From positions 1-23,870 of the forward strand of contig DAIRGS010000086.1 of assembly GCA_036794395.1 (NCBI GenBank): DNA of 23,870 nucleotides, given 5' to 3'. Within the stretch, counting starts at the first letter, position 1; every line of letters starts with the position of its first letter. The notes below the pieces were generated by a model, which worked only from the letters and a program-made list of their open reading frames with translations, was not told where the DNA came from and did not search any database. Below, piece by piece: positions 7,396 to 15,205 of this stretch. Source of the stretch: DASXMX01 sp036794395. GTDB taxonomy: Bacteria; Planctomycetota; Phycisphaerae; Tepidisphaerales; Tepidisphaeraceae. The position numbers and the translations under genes were made by a program.

Positions 7396-10062
7396 TCAAT
7401 CGATGTATCGGAACTCAACCGTCCCGTAGAGCGCCTGACATAAGGACGACCATGCATCCGGCCGTTCCTGCTTTTGTTCTTCGGTGCAGGCGCGGAGGTA
7501 TTCCAGGGAGTCGGCGGATTCGGTTTTTGTCGGGGAGCGGCCCAAGGCCAGCAAGTAAGCCATCTCGACGCGTTTCACATCGTCGAGTTTGTCCATCTTG
7601 ATCAATCGTTCGGCAAATCGACCGGCGAAATATTTGGTGAGCGGACTGTTGAGCCAAAAGAGCGATTGGGCGGGAGTTGTCGATTGCGGCCGCTGGGCGA
7701 TGGGCACTCCCGACGCGTCGTAATCGAACAGGTCGAACATTTTGCGGACTTCGCTGCCCATGCCTTTCGGAGAGCGGTTGGAGGACAGGACGTACATGGC
7801 GCGGTTCTTGGATTTGTCCACGTCGAGCGGCTTATTGGCTTCCTGGCGAACGATGATGTTCGTGGTGCTGGCCATGGCGTCGTAGAGCGCTTCGGCTTCC
7901 AGACGCTTACGCGAAAAATGGGAGAGGTATTTATTGTCCGGATCCGTACTGGACGCGCTGGCAGATGCCTCGCTGCTCATGCGATAGGTGCTGGAAGTCA
8001 TGATGAGCCGCTGGACGTGCTTAATCGACCACCCGTTGCTCACGAGTTCCGCGGCAAGCCAATCAAGCAGTTCGGGATTGATCGGGCGCTCGCCGAGCGA
8101 GCCGAAGTTATTTGGGGTTGCGACAATTCCCCGGCCGAAATGCCATTGCCACAGCCGGTTGACGATCACGCGGGCGGTAAGCGGATTTCGGGGATCTGTA
8201 ATCCATCGGGCCAGTTCAAGACGCCCGCTCTCTGAGTCGGAAATCTTCGGCGCTGGCAATACATTTTCCAGAAGGTGCGGCGCGCCGCGAGAAACGGGTT
8301 CTTTCGCGACGGCATATACGTCGCCGCGTAGATGCACCGGCAAGTCAGCGGGTTTGCTTTGGTCCGCCACGGAAACAACCGTCTGATACGGCTTCACCTT
8401 GGCAATCAGCCCCGCAATCGCCTGATCCATTTCGCCGACCTGCTGTTGCTCGGCCGGCGCGAGATACGGAACAATTCCGCCGACCGTCGGCCACGGCTGC
8501 TGGGGATCATTGACGAACGCTTTAAGCACCAGTGGATCGAGCTTTTGTGACGCGGCCAAATCGCTGGCCGTGCCATCGGCGGCATCGTTTACCTGAACGA
8601 GGCGGAAGCGGTCGAGTCGCGGGAAGCTCCCGGCTCGGGTTTCCAGGCGGATAAAGTTCAGGCCCTTGCGAAGCTCCGCCGTCGCGACCTGAGCCCACTG
8701 TTGATAGATGAGGTCCCATCCGCCGGTCGTGGCGCTGAATGCGTCTTTGCGGATATTCGCTCCGTTGACGATCACATTGAGCGGCGTTCCCTCGTCTGTG
8801 CAATACAAGCCCTCAAGACGATATGTCCCATCGGCGGGAACCTGCACCTTGTAGACGACCCACTGCTGGCCCAGCATGAGGGATTCAATCACATCAACCG
8901 ACCGGCCTTCGAGATTGAGCTGCGCGATTCGGAGATTGTGCTCGCCATCAAATGTTTCGGCCGCCCAGCGATGGATAAATCGCTTCGGCAGTTGGGCGGC
9001 GGCGGTTTTGTATTTGGCTTCGTCCGCCTGCCATTGGGCCATCAGGCTGGCGTGGCGTTCAGAAAAGAACTTCCATCGCTGATCGCGCAGGGCAGCGACT
9101 TGTTTAAGGATCGCATCGTTGGCCGCGACTTCATCCGGCATCGCCAGCGGTCGGAGCAGGCGCTGGCGTCCATCGCGCCAATATTCGCTGAAATCGCCGA
9201 CAATTTTCGTGCTGGCGAAGATGCCGCCCAGTGCGTAATAGTCGTCGGTGGGGATGGGATCGAACTTGTGATCGTGACATCGGGCACACGATACCGTCAA
9301 CCCGAGCAGACCCTGGCCGGTCGTGTTGATCATATCATCGATCATCTCGAGCTTAAGGCGGTTTGGATCGGTGCATTGATCGAACCACGCGCCAATTGAT
9401 AAGAATGCCGGTGCGATGAGCTGATCGAACTGACGCTGCTTGTCGACGGCGGGGGGGAGGAGATCACCGGCGAGTTGTTCGGTAACAAAGCGGTCGTAAG
9501 GCTTATCTTCGTTGAACGCGCGCACCACATAATCCCGATAGGCCTGATCGCCCAGCGTATTCTTGATGCCCAGGAAACTGATCCGCCCTTGAACGTAGCG
9601 GGCCACGTCGAGCCAGTGCCGGCCCCAATGCTCGCCATAATGCGGGCTGGTCAAAAGCCGGTCGATGAGCTTCTCGTAAGCCACGGGAGATTTGTCCAAC
9701 AGAAACGCCCGTACCTCCTGGGGCGTGGGTGGCAGGCCGGTCAGGTCGAATGTCGCCCGACGGATCAACGTTGTCTTATCCGCTTCAGCAGGTGGAGCGA
9801 GATGCTGCTCTTCGCGCTTGGCGGCAACAAAGCGGTCGATTGGATTTCTGGCCCAGGTGAGATCGGAGTTGGCTGGCAATTCAGGATGCTTAACCGGCTG
9901 GAATGCCCAGTAGGCCTGCCATTTTTTCCAGTCATAGTGGCTTGACGTTCGGGCAGGATTGGGGGGTGTGGGTGATTCCGCGCGCAGGGCAAGCGCTGCC
10001 GACAGAATCGCCGTCGCGCAACACGCTGCGATGATCACCCTAAACCGGTTGACACCACGCAT
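7396..10062 (-). CDS. DUF1549/DUF1553 secreted protein with one CxxCH motif
   Basis: An 888-residue exported protein with a signal peptide at 1-28. The DUF1549 domain spans roughly 67-285, with PIDRFVAAK (74-82), RRATFDLTGLPPT (101-113), HYGEHWGRHWLDVARY (141-156) and CARCHDHKFDPI (259-270), the last containing a haem-type CxxCH at C259-H263. Residues about 365-492 form a beta-rich insert (YKVQVPADGTYRLEGLY, FIRLETRAG) resembling a carbohydrate-binding sandwich. The DUF1553 domain covers about 612-888 (ELARWITDPRNPLTARVIVNR, GWSIKHVQRLIMTSSTYR, ending GTVEFRYID). Many relatives carry an extra N-terminal cytochrome domain (PSCyt1); none is present here. It precedes the DUF1501 gene. The joint function is unproven but is often suggested to be polysaccharide breakdown. 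Confidence 0.93.
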   Translation of the reverse strand: MRGVNRFRVIIAACCATAILSAALALRAESPTPPNPARTSSHYDWKKWQAYWAFQPVKHPELPANSDLTWARNPIDRFVAAKREEQHLAPPAEADKTTLIRRATFDLTGLPPTPQEVRAFLLDKSPVAYEKLIDRLLTSPHYGEHWGRHWLDVARYVQGRISFLGIKNTLGDQAYRDYVVRAFNEDKPYDRFVTEQLAGDLLPPAVDKQRQFDQLIAPAFLSIGAWFDQCTDPNRLKLEMIDDMINTTGQGLLGLTVSCARCHDHKFDPIPTDDYYALGGIFASTKIVGDFSEYWRDGRQRLLRPLAMPDEVAANDAILKQVAALRDQRWKFFSERHASLMAQWQADEAKYKTAAAQLPKRFIHRWAAETFDGEHNLRIAQLNLEGRSVDVIESLMLGQQWVVYKVQVPADGTYRLEGLYCTDEGTPLNVIVNGANIRKDAFSATTGGWDLIYQQWAQVATAELRKGLNFIRLETRAGSFPRLDRFRLVQVNDAADGTASDLAASQKLDPLVLKAFVNDPQQPWPTVGGIVPYLAPAEQQQVGEMDQAIAGLIAKVKPYQTVVSVADQSKPADLPVHLRGDVYAVAKEPVSRGAPHLLENVLPAPKISDSESGRLELARWITDPRNPLTARVIVNRLWQWHFGRGIVATPNNFGSLGERPINPELLDWLAAELVSNGWSIKHVQRLIMTSSTYRMSSEASASASSTDPDNKYLSHFSRKRLEAEALYDAMASTTNIIVRQEANKPLDVDKSKNRAMYVLSSNRSPKGMGSEVRKMFDLFDYDASGVPIAQRPQSTTPAQSLFWLNSPLTKYFAGRFAERLIKMDKLDDVKRVEMAYLLALGRSPTKTESADSLEYLRACTEEQKQERPDAWSSLCQALYGTVEFRYID

Positions 10063-10157
10063 TCAGAAAAAGCTCGTAAACGCCAATATCGTTGTCGTTG
10101 CCGCCCTACGTATCTTACAGCCGTAGGCGGCGGATGTTCGGGTAGGCGGCCACACTT

Positions 10158-10290
10158 TTCCCTCTCCCGGTACGCCCGGGGGAGGGTAGGGAGGGGGTTT
10201 CTTTTGGCTTTGGATTCACAGTTCCAACCGGCGCCTCGCAGGCTCCTTCCCCAACCCTCCCCCTGCGTACCGATGGAGAAGAGGGCCGCC
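10158..10290. repeat. Inverted pair of GC-rich dispersed repeats
   Basis: The left unit contains cggtacgcccgggggagggt (10168-10187) and the right unit reads as its near reverse complement (10249-10272). The left unit also folds on itself, CCCTCTCCCGG (10160-10170) against CCGGGGGAGGG (10176-10186), with one mismatch. The pair occupies the first half of the 487-bp gap between the divergent DUF1549/DUF1553 and 230-aa genes. In the same gap, 10101-10110 and 10122-10130 (CCGCCCTACG / CGTAGGCGG) form a bulged hairpin just upstream of the DUF1549 gene. No coding potential was seen. Confidence 0.65.
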
Positions 10291-10334
10291 GAAAGTGTTA
10301 CGCACCCATCACTCTGGTCCGATCATTCACGTCT

Positions 10335-10363
10335 TTGAGTTAATTCAGCAAACGTGATACAAT
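10335..10363 (+). promoter_or_regulatory. Sigma-70-like promoter with extended -10
   Basis: TTGAGT (10335-10340) and TACAAT (10358-10363) are spaced by 17 bp, and TG at 10355-10356 gives an extended -10. Transcription would start near 10370, leaving a leader of about 180 nt before the ATG at 10550. Confidence 0.65.
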
Positions 10364-10379
10364 GCCGCAACGTGTGCTT

Positions 10380-10549
10380 GGCGACTCAATCGGCAAGTCT
10401 TGCAGGCGAGTTCAACCGCGAGATTTCACGATTTCTTCGCAAGGCAGCCTTCTGGCGGAGTGTCCGCCCCTGTCGTTAGCCCCGCATTCGTGCGGGGAGG
10501 CGATTGACAAACGAATCCGGCGGTAACTCACCGCCTCCCCGGAGGTTGT
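10380..10549 (+). promoter_or_regulatory. Structured 5' leader, possible cis-regulatory RNA
   Basis: Four local hairpins follow the promoter. A small nested one spans 10384-10411 (ACTC/GAGT around GCAA/TTGC). GGCGGA-gtg-TCCGCC is at 10454-10468. CCCCGCA-TTCG-TGCGGGG is at 10480-10497, a perfect 7-bp stem with a TTCG tetraloop. GGCGGT-aactc-ACCGCC is at 10519-10535. A perfect 10-bp alternative stem joins 10493-10502 to 10532-10541. It excludes the last two hairpins and takes in the first G of the ribosome binding site GGAGG (10541-10545). This is the layout of a translational switch. No known riboswitch class was recognised. Confidence 0.5.
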
Positions 10550-11242
10550 ATGCCGGACGTTGACCCAGCCGTTGAAAGCGCAGCCCCTACCGGTTTCGAT
10601 GGGATGCTCGCCCGTGCCGCCGCCAAGGACCGCACCCATATCCAGCGGCATTTAGCCGCCTGTGACGCTGAGGCCGATCCTGCCCATGCCGCTCTGTGGC
10701 GTCGGATTGCGACGGCGATGTTCAACCTGGCCCCATTGCCTATTCAAACGGCCGGTCACAGCGCCGTGCTCTTCTTCGTTCCAGACGGCAAATATCGTAT
10801 GCAGATGTTTGCTCTTGAGGACTTGAGCGACGGGAAAATTGGGGTGTATCTGCCCGATGTGCTCAATGATGCAATTCGCACCAAGATCCTGAAAAAGGGC
10901 GATGTGCCCGATGAATTTGCGATTGTCGGGTCGCTCCGCAACACCGTACACGTCGAATCGCTCGATTCGCAAAATACCCCCGAACCGGCCACGCATGTTA
11001 AGAACATGTTGGGCTGGAACCGCAAGTCGTTGTGGGTAACGCTTCCGGCCCTTGCAGCGGACGGTCCACGCGTTGATGCTGCTGAGGCTTTGATGAATCT
11101 GGCGGCCCGAATGCGGGCAGCTGCTACTCAAGCTAAGGCCGCTCCCGCTCCGGCGAAACCCGCGCGCGAGCCAAAGTCGACGGCTCCGACTCCAACGCCT
11201 CGTGCACCGCGGCGAGAAGGTCAGAAAAGGCGAACGGTTTAA
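10550..11242 (+). CDS. Conserved-looking hypothetical protein, 230 aa
   Basis: Not recognised. The 230-residue protein lacks a signal peptide or membrane segment and should be cytoplasmic. Residues about 16-60 are helical (MLARAAAKDRTHIQRHL). Residues 70-165 form a compact mixed alpha/beta region, with VLFFVPDGKYRMQMFALEDL (73-92), KIGVYLPDVLNDA (96-108), EFAIVGSLRNTVHVESL (122-138) and KSLWVTLPAL (159-168). A helix with LMNLAARMRAAATQ (181-194) leads into a basic, proline/alanine-rich, probably disordered tail (195-230) that could bind nucleic acid. The start is supported by GGAGG four bases upstream. The last 110 bp overlap the 3' end of the convergent response regulator gene. A strong promoter and an elaborate leader precede it, so expression is probably regulated. 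Confidence 0.75.
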   Translation: MPDVDPAVESAAPTGFDGMLARAAAKDRTHIQRHLAACDAEADPAHAALWRRIATAMFNLAPLPIQTAGHSAVLFFVPDGKYRMQMFALEDLSDGKIGVYLPDVLNDAIRTKILKKGDVPDEFAIVGSLRNTVHVESLDSQNTPEPATHVKNMLGWNRKSLWVTLPALAADGPRVDAAEALMNLAARMRAAATQAKAAPAPAKPAREPKSTAPTPTPRAPRREGQKRRTV

Positions 11243-11537
11243 GCAGGTACCGCATAAACGCGCCGCCGGTTGCCCCATCCAAAAACCAACGCTCCCCGTG
11301 CGCGGTCATCGCCACCGCTGGGATCGGATAAAGCTGCTTCAGATCGGCCAATAGATCCATCCCCGTCCCATCGGGCAGGCCAAGATCGGTAACGACCAAA
11401 TCCATTCGAGCATCGCCGGCCAAGGCCAGGGCCTCCTTACAACACCCTGCCGTAATGACTTCGAAGCCTTCCATGCGCAGCAACTTGGCGGTGATTTCCA
11501 ATCCATCCAGATGGTCGTCTACCAAGAGAAGTCGCAT
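11133..11537 (-). CDS. Receiver-only response regulator
   Basis: A single CheY-like receiver domain of 134 residues with no output domain. The start at 11537 (MRLLLVDDH) is preferred over an ATG 15 bp upstream because GGAGG sits four bases before it. The phosphorylation apparatus is complete: D7-D8 (VDDH), phosphoacceptor D51 (VTDLGLPDG), T78 (MTAHG) and K100 (LLKPF). Stand-alone receivers act in phosphorelays or through protein contacts; no histidine kinase lies in the window, so the partner is unknown. Its last helix and tail are encoded opposite the disordered tail of the 230-aa gene. Confidence 0.9.
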   Translation of the reverse strand: MRLLLVDDHLDGLEITAKLLRMEGFEVITAGCCKEALALAGDARMDLVVTDLGLPDGTGMDLLADLKQLYPIPAVAMTAHGERWFLDGATGGAFMRYLLKPFAFSDLLAAVHEALESEPSTLARARVSPERERP

Positions 11538-11810
11538 GAGGCCTCCTTGCACACCCTTGTGGGCCTGCGATCGGCACCATTCGCCGATTTCGCACCAACA
11601 ACCAAATGAGCGGCTTTTAGCCCCCGCTTTGCCCGTTCGATGCCCAGAAAGTCATTTTACCCCCGCAGAACGTCCTCACGACGGATAAAATTGCACCCGC
11701 CGCGAACATTTTGCCGACGACGAGCATATGCAACTCTAGCAACACCTGCCCACTGGCATTCGCTGATGGAATGGCGTTGTCGGGGCAAGTCTGGACTGGG
11801 AGTTAATCCA

Positions 11811-12095
11811 ATGTCAGCCGGCTGTTTTCATACGCTCAGTCTTTCACAGTTCCTTCAGGCAATCGAGGACCTTCACCAACGCGTTTCGATTGGTAAAGGT
11901 CGCATCGAGATTACCCGCGACGACTGCGAAGATGTCTGCATTCTCATCAGCAAGGCGGAACTCGAGGCGCTCGAGCACGCCATCGAGATCCTCACGCGCA
12001 ACGACGACTATCGCGCCATGTGCTCCACGCTTAGCGAACTGGCGGGACAGTGTCTGTCTGAACCCTGCCATGCGCCCTGTCCGCAGCCTTCGTGA
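11811..12095 (+). CDS. Phd/YefM-like antitoxin-type protein
   Basis: A 94-residue protein starting at ATG 11811, with GGGAG eight bases upstream; the frame is open further upstream but without a better start. The core GRIEITRDDCEDVCILISKAE (30-50) followed by LEALEHAIEILTRNDDYRAM (51-70) has the pattern of the Phd/YefM antitoxin family, where a DNA-binding N-terminal fold is followed by a toxin-binding helix. The C-terminal end (CLSEPCHAPCPQPS) is unusually cysteine- and proline-rich. No toxin gene follows; the next gene is a secreted esterase 70 bp downstream. It could be an orphan antitoxin or a regulator. The family call is moderate. Confidence 0.6.
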   Translation: MSAGCFHTLSLSQFLQAIEDLHQRVSIGKGRIEITRDDCEDVCILISKAELEALEHAIEILTRNDDYRAMCSTLSELAGQCLSEPCHAPCPQPS

Positions 12096-12134
12096 GTGAA
12101 TTCCTGTCGCCGGTGATACGGGCCTGTGTTAAAA

Positions 12135-12161
12135 CGTTCCCTCAACTTTAAAGAGGGAACG
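12135..12161 (+). promoter_or_regulatory. Hairpin sequestering the esterase ribosome binding site
   Basis: CGTTCCCTC (12135-12143) and GAGGGAACG (12153-12161) form a perfect 9-bp stem around the A/T-rich loop AACTTTAAA. The right arm contains the only plausible ribosome binding site (GAGGG) of the gene starting at 12166, so the stem would block initiation when folded. Confidence 0.55.
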
Positions 12162-12165
12162 GTTC

Positions 12166-13068
12166 ATGCAAATCAAATCAGCGATCGGCCGGTGGGTGTT
12201 CTTGCTGGTGTTGGCAGCGCCGCTTGCGGCGCAGGCCGCGGCCGATGGCCCGCCGCATTTCACGCGCACCGAAGACGTCATCTACGCCCGCAAGTTTGGC
12301 GTTGCCCTGACGCTCGATGTCTTCAAACCCGACAAGCCCAATGGCCGCGGCATCGTCTGCATCATCAGCGGCGGATGGTTCTCATCCCACGCTGCGATCA
12401 CTCCGCTGTTTTTCAATCCGATGCTCGAGCATGGATACACCGTGTTTACGGTGGTGCATGGATCGCAACCAAAGTTCACCATTCCCGAAATCCAGCAGGA
12501 CCTGCATCGATCCGTCCGCTTCATCCGGCACAACGCTAAGAAATTTGAGATCGATCCCGATGACATCGGCGTCTACGGCGCCAGTGCCGGCGGACACCTC
12601 ACCCTCACGCTCGCAACCGAGGGCGGGCCGGGCCAACCCAATGCGCCAGACCCAATCGATCGCGAATCCAGCGCCGTGCAGGCGGCCGTGGCGTTCTTCC
12701 CGCCCACCGACTTTCTAAACTTTGGCGTACCCGGCCACGATGTCGTCGGCGTCAACACACTCAAACAATTTCGCCCCGCCTTCGGCCTCGGCACCGAAGA
12801 CCCGGAGGTTCGACAGAAACTCGGCAAACAAATCTCCCCCGCCGATCACGTTCACCCCGGCATGTGCCCAATCCTCCTCATCCACGGCGACGCCGACAAA
12901 CTCGTGCCCATCCAGCAATCCCAGCTCTTTATGGAGAAATGCAACGAAGTGAAAACACCCGTCCAACTCATCACCCGCCCAGGCAAGGGACACGGCTGGC
13001 TGGATATCGGGACTGATTTGAAGCAAGTGGCGGACTGGTTCGATAAAAACCTGCCTGCGGCAAAGTAA
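12166..13068 (+). CDS. Secreted alpha/beta-hydrolase (esterase/acetyl-xylan-esterase-like)
   Basis: A 300-residue serine hydrolase with a signal peptide (about 1-25, ending LAAQA), so it is exported. The oxyanion-hole region is IISGGWFSS (66-74), the nucleophile elbow is GASAG with S140, the likely acid is D244 in HGDADKLVP, and the catalytic histidine is H276 in GKGHGW. LDVFKPDKPNGRG (50-62) near the N-terminus is typical of the BD-FAE/lipase-like esterases that deacetylate plant polysaccharides or act on other short esters; the substrate cannot be fixed from sequence. Translation may be controlled by the hairpin over its ribosome binding site. It lies 70 bp after the Phd-like gene and 46 bp before the ParD/ParE pair. 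Confidence 0.9.
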   Translation: MQIKSAIGRWVFLLVLAAPLAAQAAADGPPHFTRTEDVIYARKFGVALTLDVFKPDKPNGRGIVCIISGGWFSSHAAITPLFFNPMLEHGYTVFTVVHGSQPKFTIPEIQQDLHRSVRFIRHNAKKFEIDPDDIGVYGASAGGHLTLTLATEGGPGQPNAPDPIDRESSAVQAAVAFFPPTDFLNFGVPGHDVVGVNTLKQFRPAFGLGTEDPEVRQKLGKQISPADHVHPGMCPILLIHGDADKLVPIQQSQLFMEKCNEVKTPVQLITRPGKGHGWLDIGTDLKQVADWFDKNLPAAK

Positions 13069-13114
13069 TGCACACGGAAAAGCACCGGGGTGATATGATG
13101 CGTGTGGAGTCCAT

Positions 13115-13381
13115 ATGCCCCATTCATCCAACTCTCGTGTCCAGAAGATGCTCGATGACCACATGCGTCGCGGTGGCTATTCGTCCGTCGATGATCTGTT
13201 GATCGCGGCCTTAACGGCTCTTAACGATGCTTCATCGACAGACGATTTCGCTCCGGGTGAACTCGACGCCTTGTTGGCCGAAGGCGACGCCGACATCGAA
13301 CGGGGTGACTTAATCGACGGAGAGAAGGCACTTGAAGATCGTCGCCGACGCCGGGCAGAGCAGGCTAAGAGAGTCGGATGA
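13115..13381 (+). CDS. parD: ParD-family antitoxin
   Basis: An 88-residue antitoxin. SRVQKMLDDHMRRGGYSSVDDLLIAAL (7-33) fits the ParD ribbon-helix-helix DNA-binding domain, and an acidic middle segment (DDFAPGELDALLAEGDADIERGD, 43-65) with a basic end would wrap the toxin. It should neutralise the ParE-like toxin encoded immediately downstream and repress the operon. GGAG lies five bases before the ATG. TATGAT at 13094-13099, preceded by TG, is a likely extended -10 promoter. Stop and toxin start overlap as ATGA. Confidence 0.88.
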   Translation: MPHSSNSRVQKMLDDHMRRGGYSSVDDLLIAALTALNDASSTDDFAPGELDALLAEGDADIERGDLIDGEKALEDRRRRRAEQAKRVG

Positions 13382-13671
13382 AGTACCACCTGACTCGCCG
13401 CGCCGAACAGGACATGGCGCGAATCTGGGACCGGATTGCCAACGACAATGGAGTTCTGGTTGCGGACCGAATCGAGCAGAAGCTGCATGCGGCAATGAGG
13501 CTATTGGCCGAGGTGCCGGGAGCTGGCCATACGCGCGATGATGTCACACGCGCGCACTATCGTTTTTGGAGCGTGAAATCGTTTGTAATTGCTTACCGAA
13601 TCGACCGCAAACCCATTGCAATAAGTCGAGTCATTCACGGTGCTCGCGATTTTAAGCGATTGTTTCGATGA
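13378..13671 (+). CDS. parE: RelE/ParE-family toxin
   Basis: A 97-residue toxin of the RelE/ParE superfamily. The N-terminus YHLTRRAEQDMARIWDRIA (3-21), the middle motif PGAGHTRDDV (47-56), the strand HYRFWSVKSFVIAYRI (60-75) and the end ISRVIHGARDFKRLF (82-96) match the family along the full length, with no frameshift. ParE proteins inhibit DNA gyrase and RelE proteins cut mRNA on ribosomes; the target cannot be told here, but the pairing with ParD favours the ParE type. It is translationally coupled to the antitoxin by a 4-bp overlap. Only 10 bp separate its stop from the convergent beta-propeller gene. Confidence 0.9.
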   Translation: MKYHLTRRAEQDMARIWDRIANDNGVLVADRIEQKLHAAMRLLAEVPGAGHTRDDVTRAHYRFWSVKSFVIAYRIDRKPIAISRVIHGARDFKRLFR

Positions 13672-13681
13672 AGCTCCGAAC

Positions 13682-15205
13682 TCAATCCGGAATATTCCAA
13701 AGCGTATACCACATCGTCGAATGCAGCAGCGGAAGCCCCTCGGCTGACCTCAATGCACTCATGTGCAGCTCATGAACATGTCCCGGCACCATTCCATCCA
13801 CCACGAGGTGAACCGACTTCCCGTCCTCGCTCACCGTTGCCTTGCGAATGGCCGCGGTGGTTTGATCCACTTCAGGGCTGCCATACTCGGATCGGTAGAT
13901 ATATGTCCAGGTGGGTAACGAATAGTTCCCCGGGTATGACGCGATCCCCTTGTCCACCGGCATCGTGAAGTTCAGATCAAACCCATCGTGCGTGACGTGC
14001 ATGTCATGCACTTCGAACGGGACCTTGCCCGTCCACACCAGCCGCTCGAGCGCAAATTCTCTCCCGCCGACAGAGCCCCAGCCCCGGCCGGTTCCACCGA
14101 CGAAAATGGAGCCATCGGGCGCTTGAAGGGCGGGAACATTCCCTGACGAAAAGCCGGCGCGGAACAATGTGCACCAGCCCTGGTAGTACCCCTTCACTTT
14201 TTCGATGCCGACGCGATTGAGATTGCTGTGATGCTGATCGCCATTGAAAAACTGCCCATCGAACGGCCCAAACTTGCCTTCGCTGCTGTTGAACACGATC
14301 CCGCTGCCGCTCTGACCCATCTTCTGATAAGGCTGAATCACGGCCGGGGGGTTGTACTGCGGGATCTTCTGCGCTTCAGTCCAGATCCGGCTCCCCGATT
14401 GCGGCTTCATCGGCGCGGGATGCAGATTCGGCGCAAGGTCATACCACATGTTCCCCGACGGATTCCCCATGAACTTGCCCGGCTCCAGGAAATTGAAATT
14501 GTTCCCGCCTTGCCATGGCCCCTGATTGTCATCGTAAAACGCTTCCCCTTTGTCATTGAACGCAATGCCGGCCGGAGATCGCAGCCCGCTGGCCGTGGGG
14601 ATGATCGTGCCATCGGGCTTCACCCGCAAACACCATCCGCGAAAACGCGTCTCGCTGGTGAAAGATCCCGTGAGCGTAAGCAGCACCCATAGATTCCCAT
14701 CCTTATCGAACTTGCTCATCCACGGATATTCGTGGTAGTCGCCGGTGATGCCCCAGTCGTCGCAGAACGTCTCATAGACATTGGCGTGCCCACGCCCATC
14801 GGAGTCTTTCAACCGCGTGATTTCGCCACGCTGAATCGCGTACAGAAATCCATCATTCTTATTGAACGCCAACCCCATCACCTCGTGCATCCCCGTCGCC
14901 CACTTGGTGAACTTGATCCGCCGCGGATTGGGCGCGGTGGGGTTCTCCACCATAAAGATCTCGCCGCGACGCGTCGAAACCGCCAGCTTCCCGTCCGGCA
15001 TCCACTCCAATCCGCCTGGCTCCAATACCACATCCGTCGGGATCGGAAGCTTGATGATCTTGTAGTAATCGTCCTCGGTCGGCTTGGTCGTATCCGCGGC
15101 ACGCGCGGAGCCCACAAGCGTGACAAGAGCCACCGCCGCGAGGAACGCCACGATGATGCTTTTCGTGACACGGGCTTCCAGCCCGTGCGTGAAATGATGA
15201 TTCAT
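13682..15205 (-). CDS. Secreted beta-propeller protein (PQQ-dehydrogenase-like)
   Basis: A 507-residue exported protein. The start at 15205 was chosen because it places a signal peptide (hydrophobic 17-33, ending GSARA) near the N-terminus; the longer frame to 15322 only reads a dispersed repeat. PTDVVLEPGGLEWMPDGKLA (56-75), GEIFMVENP (81-89), GMHEVMGLAF (105-114), SGLRSPAGIAFNDKGEAFYD (206-225) and PDGSIFVGGTGRGWGS (363-378) are blade-like segments of the six-bladed propellers related to sugar/sorbosone dehydrogenases, common in planctomycetes. The C-terminal approximately 110 residues form an extra beta domain. No CxxCH is present, so electrons, if it is an oxidoreductase, would need a partner such as the pentahaem cytochrome encoded 3.8 kb away. 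The substrate is unknown. Confidence 0.85.
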   Translation of the reverse strand: MNHHFTHGLEARVTKSIIVAFLAAVALVTLVGSARAADTTKPTEDDYYKIIKLPIPTDVVLEPGGLEWMPDGKLAVSTRRGEIFMVENPTAPNPRRIKFTKWATGMHEVMGLAFNKNDGFLYAIQRGEITRLKDSDGRGHANVYETFCDDWGITGDYHEYPWMSKFDKDGNLWVLLTLTGSFTSETRFRGWCLRVKPDGTIIPTASGLRSPAGIAFNDKGEAFYDDNQGPWQGGNNFNFLEPGKFMGNPSGNMWYDLAPNLHPAPMKPQSGSRIWTEAQKIPQYNPPAVIQPYQKMGQSGSGIVFNSSEGKFGPFDGQFFNGDQHHSNLNRVGIEKVKGYYQGWCTLFRAGFSSGNVPALQAPDGSIFVGGTGRGWGSVGGREFALERLVWTGKVPFEVHDMHVTHDGFDLNFTMPVDKGIASYPGNYSLPTWTYIYRSEYGSPEVDQTTAAIRKATVSEDGKSVHLVVDGMVPGHVHELHMSALRSAEGLPLLHSTMWYTLWNIPD

